A stretch of 64,000 bases of DNA from UMGS75 sp963648435 (GTDB taxonomy: Bacteria; Bacillota_I; Bacilli_A; ML615J-28; CAG-313). The stretch covers positions 62,001 to 126,000 of the forward strand of contig CAVJDT010000001.1 in NCBI GenBank assembly GCA_963648435.1, written 5' to 3'. Position numbers and translations under genes: made by a program. Below the pieces are notes generated by a model. That model saw only the letters and a program-made list of their open reading frames with translations. It did not search any database and was not told the DNA's origin. Shown here in pieces: positions 59,648 to 64,000 of this stretch. Every line of letters begins with the position of its first letter. The stretch's first letter is position 1.

Positions 59648-60125
59648 ATCCTACAGATTTCACCCAATTTTTTCTATGATCCCAATACCTTCTTATCGCC
59701 TCATTCTCTTCAATTTCCCCACGCTCGAACATTACGAAATCCCTAATAATGTCAAAATAAATATGTTCTAATTTTAATTTCATTTTTGGAAGTTCCATGC
59801 GTTGTTGAAAGTACGGTAATGTATCAAGCAGCACACCTGCAACTTCCGACGCAATAAGAACCAAAGCCCATACGTTCGCATGATGATGTTCTTTCAACCA
59901 TGCAGAAATTGAATAGATGGATGACATTGTAAGGATCAATTTTAACCATAGTGTAACTCGCATGGCCTTTTGTGCTTTTTGGTGGGTTTCTTTAATTTTG
60001 GAATTGAATTCCTCTATTGACATTGAATACATTTTTGTTATGTCTGGATTTATATATTTTTTTTGCTCCTCTATTGTTCCTGCCACATAAACGATTTCTG
60101 GTTTTTTCTTTTTTCTAAAAAGCAT
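59646..60125 (-). CDS. Two-TM protein, SLATT-like, phage cargo
   Basis: A 159-residue protein read against the late genes. The basic start (LFRKKKKPE) is followed by a helical segment, two hydrophobic helices (about LKLILTMSSIYSISAWL and VWALVLIASEVAGVLL), and a helical cytoplasmic tail with MKLKLEHIYFDIIRDFVMFERGEIEENEAIRRYW. This topology resembles SLATT-type two-TM proteins found in defence or conversion genes, but the match is structural only. The start at 60125 follows AGAGGTGAG. Its orientation and position suggest a lysogenic conversion gene. Confidence 0.6.
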   Translation of the reverse strand: MLFRKKKKPEIVYVAGTIEEQKKYINPDITKMYSMSIEEFNSKIKETHQKAQKAMRVTLWLKLILTMSSIYSISAWLKEHHHANVWALVLIASEVAGVLLDTLPYFQQRMELPKMKLKLEHIYFDIIRDFVMFERGEIEENEAIRRYWDHRKNWVKSVG

Positions 60126-60214
60126 TTTTCTCACCTCTTAGTTATTTTTGCCCGCATTTTTCCTAATATCCATTCCAAAAAAGGGCATTATAAAAATAAA
60201 AAGGATGATGAGAA

Positions 60215-61750
60215 ATGATTTGGAATCAAGTGTACGACCCATTCGACAACATCTGGCTGTCAGCATTAGTAGCTGCCGTACCAATAATTTATTTTATCCT
60301 AGCCATGACAGTCCTGAAGATGAAAGGACATATATCAGCAATAACCAGTGCAATAGTAGCAGCACTAGTTGCTTTTTTTGTATATGGAATGCCAATAGGA
60401 AAAGTAATTGGTTCAAGCGTCCACGGAATATTTACAGGGATATACCCAGTAGCAGCGATTGTCGTGGGTGCAATTTTTCTGTACAAATTATCAGTTAAGA
60501 CAGGTAAATTCGAAATCATAAAAGAAAGCATCGTGTCACTATCAGACGACAAACGAATTCAGGTGTTGCTTGTAGCTTATTGCTTCGGTGCATTTTTAGA
60601 AGGAGCTGCAGGATTTGGAGCACCTGTTGCAATAACAGCCGTCATTCTGATAGGGCTCGGATTTGAACCAATAAAAGCCGCAGGATTATGCCTGGTCGCA
60701 AACATAGCAGGCGGTTCATATGGAGCAATGGGAATCCCAGTAATTACACCTGCAGCATTAACAGACTTGGACGCAATAGAAGTAGCAGCAAGAACCGCAA
60801 GCATCATACCGATAATAAGCATAGTTGTAGCATTTTTACTTGTTTTTTTAGTTGACGGTTTCAAAGGAATAAAAGAAACATACCCAGCAATACTGGTATG
60901 TAGTGGAACTTTTGCACTTGTGCAATTTTTCACACTAAAATCGCTCGGGGCAGCCCTTGTGGATATTTTATCAGCTTTAATAAGTTTGTTCGTCTTTGGG
61001 GCGTTTTTGAGGATCAAATCGCAAAATAAAAAGAAAATGGTTGACGGAATGTTCATGTCGTGGCTTCCATTTATTTTATTGACAGGAATAGTAATCCTGT
61101 TCAGCTACATAAAAACCGACATCGTGCTGAATTTACCAATCAACGGCATTCATAATGAAGTAATAAAACACCCACCAGTCGTAGGAAAGCCAACACCAAT
61201 AGCGGCAATATTTAGTGTTCCGTTAGTTTCAACAACAACAGCAATCATCACAGCTGCAACATTAACTATCTTTATTTATAGAATATCAGTAAAAACAATC
61301 CTGGAATCAGCAAAGGAAACCTTCGCAGAATTAGCAATGCCAATCCTAACAATATGTGCGGTTTTAGCATTTGCGTACATTTGCAATTACGCAGGACTAT
61401 CATCAACGCTAGGCCTAGCCTTTGCGTCAACAGGTGGACTATTCCCTTTATTTTCACCGCTTCTGGGTTGGATCGGTGTGTTTTTAACGGGTTCAGTAGT
61501 TAACAGCGGTTCATTATTTGCACCATTACAATCAATAACAGCATCACAAATAGGAATAGACCAAGCAGCAATGGTGGCGTCAAATGTTATGGGTGGAGAC
61601 ATGGCTAAGATGATAAGCCCGCAATCAGTAGCGGTAGCAGCTGCAGCAGTAGGACTGGTAGGACGAGAAAATGAAGTGTTCAAATTTACAATTAAAATAA
61701 GCGTGATACTTTTAATAGTCGTGGGAATATTAAACTTGATTACAAACTAA
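60215..61750 (+). CDS. lctP: L-lactate permease
   Basis: A 511-residue protein of the LctP family with about 12-14 membrane helices. Visible family motifs are GHISAITSAIVAALVAF, EGAAGFGAPVAITAVILIGLGFEPIKAAGLCLVANIAGGSYGAMGIPV and the C-terminal NVMGGDMAKMISPQSVAVAAAAVGL. It imports lactate with protons. It is slightly shorter than enterobacterial LldP. It sits 13 bases before the lactate dehydrogenase gene. Codon use (many GCA, ACA, AGA) matches the phage late genes more than the host genes. Confidence 0.93.
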   Translation: MIWNQVYDPFDNIWLSALVAAVPIIYFILAMTVLKMKGHISAITSAIVAALVAFFVYGMPIGKVIGSSVHGIFTGIYPVAAIVVGAIFLYKLSVKTGKFEIIKESIVSLSDDKRIQVLLVAYCFGAFLEGAAGFGAPVAITAVILIGLGFEPIKAAGLCLVANIAGGSYGAMGIPVITPAALTDLDAIEVAARTASIIPIISIVVAFLLVFLVDGFKGIKETYPAILVCSGTFALVQFFTLKSLGAALVDILSALISLFVFGAFLRIKSQNKKKMVDGMFMSWLPFILLTGIVILFSYIKTDIVLNLPINGIHNEVIKHPPVVGKPTPIAAIFSVPLVSTTTAIITAATLTIFIYRISVKTILESAKETFAELAMPILTICAVLAFAYICNYAGLSSTLGLAFASTGGLFPLFSPLLGWIGVFLTGSVVNSGSLFAPLQSITASQIGIDQAAMVASNVMGGDMAKMISPQSVAVAAAAVGLVGRENEVFKFTIKISVILLIVVGILNLITN

Positions 61751-61763
61751 GGAGAGAACTAAA

Positions 61764-62693
61764 ATGAGAAAAGTCGTACTGGTAGGAACAGGAGCAGTGG
61801 GGACAGCATACGCTTATAGCTTAGTGAATCAGGGGATAATTACTGAGCTTGTATTAATAGACATGAATAAAGAAAAAGCAAAAGGCGAAGCAATGGACTT
61901 AGTTCACGGAATGGCCTTCGCACCAACAAATATCAAAGTGAACTATGGTGATTATTCAGAATGCAAAGACGCTCAGCTTGTAGTAATTACTGCAGGAGCA
62001 AATCAAAAGCCAGGAGAAACAAGACTGGAGCTAGTAGAAAAGAACACCAAGATCATGAAGTCAATTGTTAAAGAAGTAATGGACAATGGATTCAATGGGA
62101 TATTTTTAATTGCTTCAAACCCAGTGGACATATTAAGTTACGTCGTCCACAAAGAAAGCGGACTACCAGCAAACAAAGTAATAGGTTCAGGAACAACACT
62201 AGATACTGCACGCTTTAAAGCACTGATAGGCGAATATTTAGAGTTAGATCCGAGAAATGTCCACGCAGTGATCATCGGCGAACATGGAGACAGCGAACTC
62301 CCAGTATGGAGTCAAGCATCAATCGGAACAGAAAACCTAGATAAGGTAATTAAGCGAAGAAACACCCCAGATGACATCGAAAAATTATCGGCAATTTTTG
62401 AAAGTGTTAAAAACGCTGCATACGAAATAATCAACAGAAAAGGAGTGACAAACTTCGGAATCGGTATGTCACTGGCAAGAGTCACAAAGGCGATATTCGA
62501 TAACGAAAGCAGTATACTCCCAGTGTCGTGTTTACTTGAGGACAAGTACGGTCAAAGCGATATTTATATGAGTGTTCCAGCAGTAGTTAACAGGAACGGA
62601 ATCAAAGAGGTAATAGAACTAGAACTAAATGATAATGAAAAAATGCTGTTTCAAAGATCAGCTGACACCTTAAGAAAAACAAGGATACAATAA
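61764..62693 (+). CDS. ldh: L-lactate dehydrogenase
   Basis: A 309-residue NAD-dependent enzyme converting pyruvate and L-lactate. GTGAVGTAYAYS is the Rossmann loop. NQKPGETRLELV has Gln and Arg, which select lactate rather than malate. NPVDILSYVV, GTTLDTARFKALIG (substrate Arg) and GEHGDSELPVWS (catalytic His) complete the active site. With the permease it can couple uptake and oxidation, or export and formation, of lactate. It is the last gene before the right phage border. Confidence 0.95.
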   Translation: MRKVVLVGTGAVGTAYAYSLVNQGIITELVLIDMNKEKAKGEAMDLVHGMAFAPTNIKVNYGDYSECKDAQLVVITAGANQKPGETRLELVEKNTKIMKSIVKEVMDNGFNGIFLIASNPVDILSYVVHKESGLPANKVIGSGTTLDTARFKALIGEYLELDPRNVHAVIIGEHGDSELPVWSQASIGTENLDKVIKRRNTPDDIEKLSAIFESVKNAAYEIINRKGVTNFGIGMSLARVTKAIFDNESSILPVSCLLEDKYGQSDIYMSVPAVVNRNGIKEVIELELNDNEKMLFQRSADTLRKTRIQ

Positions 62694-62697
62694 GAGA

Positions 62698-62720
62698 GCG
62701 GCCAAGTGCCGCCTTTTTTT
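62698..62720 (+). terminator. Terminator after ldh
   Basis: GCGGC and GCCGC form a 5-bp stem with loop CAAGT, then seven T, at the right phage att repeat. Confidence 0.8.
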
Positions 62721-62742
62721 AGTAGATAAGAAACGTGTCCAC
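62711..62742. repeat. Putative right att site of the tyrosine-integrase phage
   Basis: Matches 24662-24693 at 29 of 32 bases; both follow a terminator hairpin, and both end in AAACGTGTCCAC. Confidence 0.6.
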
Positions 62743-62748
62743 ATATAA

Positions 62749-62775
62749 AAAATGACGACCTAACGTCGCCATTTT
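62749..62775 (-). terminator. Minus-strand terminator, probably of the serine recombinase in circular form
   Basis: On the minus strand AATGGCGAC, loop, GTCGTCATTTTTTAT. In the excised circle it would follow the recombinase stop. Confidence 0.65.
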
Positions 62776-62786
62776 CGCTGTCCTTA

Positions 62787-62885
62787 TTATATAAGCACAA
62801 TATTATAATTTAAATTATTATTTGTATATAAAACATCTAAAGGTATTTCAGCCTTAAATATTATATTCGTGCGTAATGGTGCAAC
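62787..62885 (-). other. Alternative 3' end of the serine recombinase, used in the excised element
   Basis: Read leftward from the right core, the frame continuous with the recombinase gives 32 sense codons (VAPLRTNIIFKAEIPLDV and so on) and TAA at 62789-62787. Joining left and right ends in silico puts these after TTVST in the recombinase. In this AT-rich DNA an open stretch of that length is unlikely by chance. Confidence 0.6.
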
Positions 62886-62895
62886 TGTTGAGACT
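62886..62895 (+). other. Right attachment core of the serine element
   Basis: TGTTGAGACT, identical to 21864-21873. Confidence 0.8.
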
Positions 62896-62940
62896 ATTAC
62901 GTTGCTCTGTCGAAAAGATAACAAAAATGAACAAAAATAG
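62887..62940 (+). pseudogene. rumA: Displaced native C-terminus of RumA
   Basis: The codons give VETITLLCRKDNKNEQK and a TAG stop. RumA proteins usually end with HVET plus a hydrophobic (L)LCRK-like tail, so this is the original end of the gene at 20560, separated by the 41-kb insertion. Confidence 0.85.
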
Positions 62941-62977
62941 CCTAAAATAAGGCAAAATCAAGTGATTTTAGAAAGTG

Positions 62978-63000
62978 AGAGGTTATGAACTTCTCTTTTT
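62978..63000 (+). terminator. Host terminator of rumA
   Basis: GAGAGGTT and AACTTCTC form an 8-bp stem (one G-U), then TTTTT; before the insertion it would have ended the rumA transcript. Confidence 0.75.
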
Positions 63001-63229
63001 CTTTGGTTGAAAGTGTAAAAATACCTAAAAATAAGAATTCAACCGCTGAAAAATGATAGCTTAGTAGTGATGGAAAATATAAGGGTGGGCTCATTAAACA
63101 CTAAACATATCTCGTATGTAGTAGGTGTTTTTGAGGAACAGGTCTACTCATACACTCATCATTTAGAAAGTTTGCGAACGCAAATATTTCCTTATAAATA
63201 AAAAACGCCTCAATTAGGAGACGTTAATA
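63001..63229. other. Spacer with no recognised gene
   Basis: No ORF of note. AACACTAAACAT and ATGTAGTAGGTGTTT can pair imperfectly. AAAAAACGCCTCAATTAGGAGACGTT can form a small hairpin after the DUF4143 gene on the minus strand, a possible weak terminator. Confidence 0.4.
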
Positions 63230-64000
63230 CTAGAAATCTAAAATATTATCATTTAGTAAAAAGTCATATAGACCAATAATGTAAACACCATAATTATTAT
63301 AGTGTGGTTTAATAGAATCTTTAACAATAATAATCTTTTTAAAAGCATCATTGATATGAAGAAGTGATTTTTGTTCTTGTTTGATTTTGTCATCACTATC
63401 TATAGTGTAAGCAACTTGAATGTAATATCTTTTATCAGCTTGATTACAAACGAAATCTACTTCAGTTTTCTTTAATACACTTTTGCCTTTATTGTTTTGT
63501 TCATATAGTTCGACAACACCAACATCTACGTTATAACCTCTCATGACTAATTCATTATAAACTATATTTTCCATTAGTCTAGGAAGTTCTAATTCTCTAA
63601 AGTTTAGTCTAGCATTTCTTAATCCCATATCTGAGAAATAATATTTAAGTGGGGAATTAATATAACCTCTGCCAATGATGTCATAACGTTTAGGAGTTGA
63701 TATTAAAAATGAATCAGCAAAATATTCAATGTATTTCTTAATTGTTTCAGTATGAATTTTTACATGTTTAACTGAATAAAAAGTATTTGATAGTTTTGTA
63801 GGATTAGTAAGAGAACCAATAGAAGAAGATAAGAAATCAAGAAGTTCACCCAGTTCAGTAACATTTATAACTTTATTTCTATCAATAATATCTTTTAGAT
63901 AAGTTTCTTCAAAAATGTTATTTAAATATTTAACTTTATCAGCTTCGACTTTGAATTCAAATAATTTAGGAAGACCACCATATACTGCGTATTCATTATA
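63230..64000 (-). CDS. ATP-binding protein with DUF4143, C-terminal part (runs off window)
   Basis: The frame is open from the right edge to the stop at 63230, about 256 residues. The visible part is DUF4143: YGGLPKLFEFKVEADKVKYLNNIFEETYLKDIIDR, then IGSLTNPTKLSNTFYSVKHVKIHTETIKKYIEYF (winged helix), PLKYYFSDMGLRNA, NIVYNELVMRGYNVDVG, and KKTEVDFVCNQADKRYYIQVAYTI, the PD-(D/E)XK-like end. The N-terminal AAA domain must lie beyond the window. These proteins are widespread in gut bacteria; their role is uncertain. Confidence 0.9.
   Translation of the reverse strand, partial: YNEYAVYGGLPKLFEFKVEADKVKYLNNIFEETYLKDIIDRNKVINVTELGELLDFLSSSIGSLTNPTKLSNTFYSVKHVKIHTETIKKYIEYFADSFLISTPKRYDIIGRGYINSPLKYYFSDMGLRNARLNFRELELPRLMENIVYNELVMRGYNVDVGVVELYEQNNKGKSVLKKTEVDFVCNQADKRYYIQVAYTIDSDDKIKQEQKSLLHINDAFKKIIIVKDSIKPHYNNYGVYIIGLYDFLLNDNILDF

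Larger units (their letters stand above)
24662..62742. mobile_element. Nested siphophage prophage (about 38 kb)
   Basis: Contains integrase, repressor, early recombination/replication genes, terminase, portal, head, tail and holin genes in conventional order, bordered by an imperfect 32-bp repeat. The codon style (many ACA, GCA, AGA) differs from the host genes. No endolysin was recognised. Cargo at the right end: a two-TM protein, lactate permease and lactate dehydrogenase. Confidence 0.75.
21864..62895. mobile_element. Outer serine-recombinase element in rumA, containing a nested prophage
   Basis: The boundaries are the two copies of TGTTGAGACT (21864-21873, 62886-62895). On the left the host gene rumA runs into the element; on the right its native C-terminus continues in frame. 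Element-specific genes are the recombinase, a repressor, a Cro-like gene and two small genes (21.85-24.65 kb), plus about 145 bases at the right end. The remaining 38 kb look like a second, tyrosine-integrase phage inserted within. Confidence 0.8.

Noticed and set aside
63001..63229. Structured RNA or IS end beside the DUF4143 gene
   Set aside because: Only weak imperfect pairing; no match to a known RNA and no inverted repeat pair with target duplication.

Overview
The window is a low-GC chromosome segment from a Bacilli-like organism, possibly of the Acholeplasmatales/RF39/Erysipelotrichia type. The evidence is strong AT bias, Gram-positive style promoters and Shine-Dalgarno sites, TGA used as a stop (so not a Mycoplasma code), and typical Firmicutes gene families. 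The exact lineage cannot be read from the sequence.

Host part, 1-21.9 kb: the end of a large unknown surface-type protein; peptidase T (pepT, minus strand); a MarR-degV pair; a broken chloramphenicol acetyltransferase gene beside an intact flavin reductase; a MATE exporter behind a structured leader with a terminator; remnants of a YhcG-type nuclease and an ISL3 transposase; an AlbA_2/HTH protein with GDKV repeats; tRNA-Leu(CAA); an amino-acid ABC transporter behind a leader peptide with five consecutive tyrosine codons and a classical attenuator; a MarR plus heterodimeric ABC exporter operon with a perfect palindromic operator; a PlsC-like acyltransferase and the 23S rRNA methyltransferase rumA/rlmD.

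Mobile part, about 21.86-62.90 kb: two integrated elements appear to be nested. The outer one carries a large serine recombinase, a repressor, a Cro-like protein and two small genes, and sits in the 3' end of rumA. The core TGTTGAGACT occurs in rumA and again at 62886, where it is followed in frame by a displaced native rumA C-terminus. Joining the two ends in silico also extends the recombinase ORF by 32 codons. Inside it lies a complete-looking siphophage (about 24.66-62.74 kb) with its own tyrosine integrase, degenerate ImmA-like protein, repressor, ERF/SSB/RusA recombination genes, replisome organizer with internal iterons, terminase, portal, capsid, tail genes and holins. A palindrome CCATTTNAAATGG is scattered over promoters and intergenic gaps of this prophage and looks like its repressor site.

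Notable phage cargo: the MuF head protein ends in an ADP-ribosyltransferase toxin-like domain, and an ADP-ribosylglycohydrolase, the enzyme class that reverses that modification, follows under a promoter with the phage operator. A host-recognition module with BspA-like leucine-rich repeats and repeated fibre units lies between the MuF and scaffold genes. The right end carries a two-TM protein, an L-lactate permease and an L-lactate dehydrogenase where an endolysin would be expected; no muralytic enzyme is recognisable.

Right flank, 62.9-64 kb: the displaced rumA tail, a terminator, an unassigned spacer and the C-terminal part of a DUF4143 ATPase running off the window.
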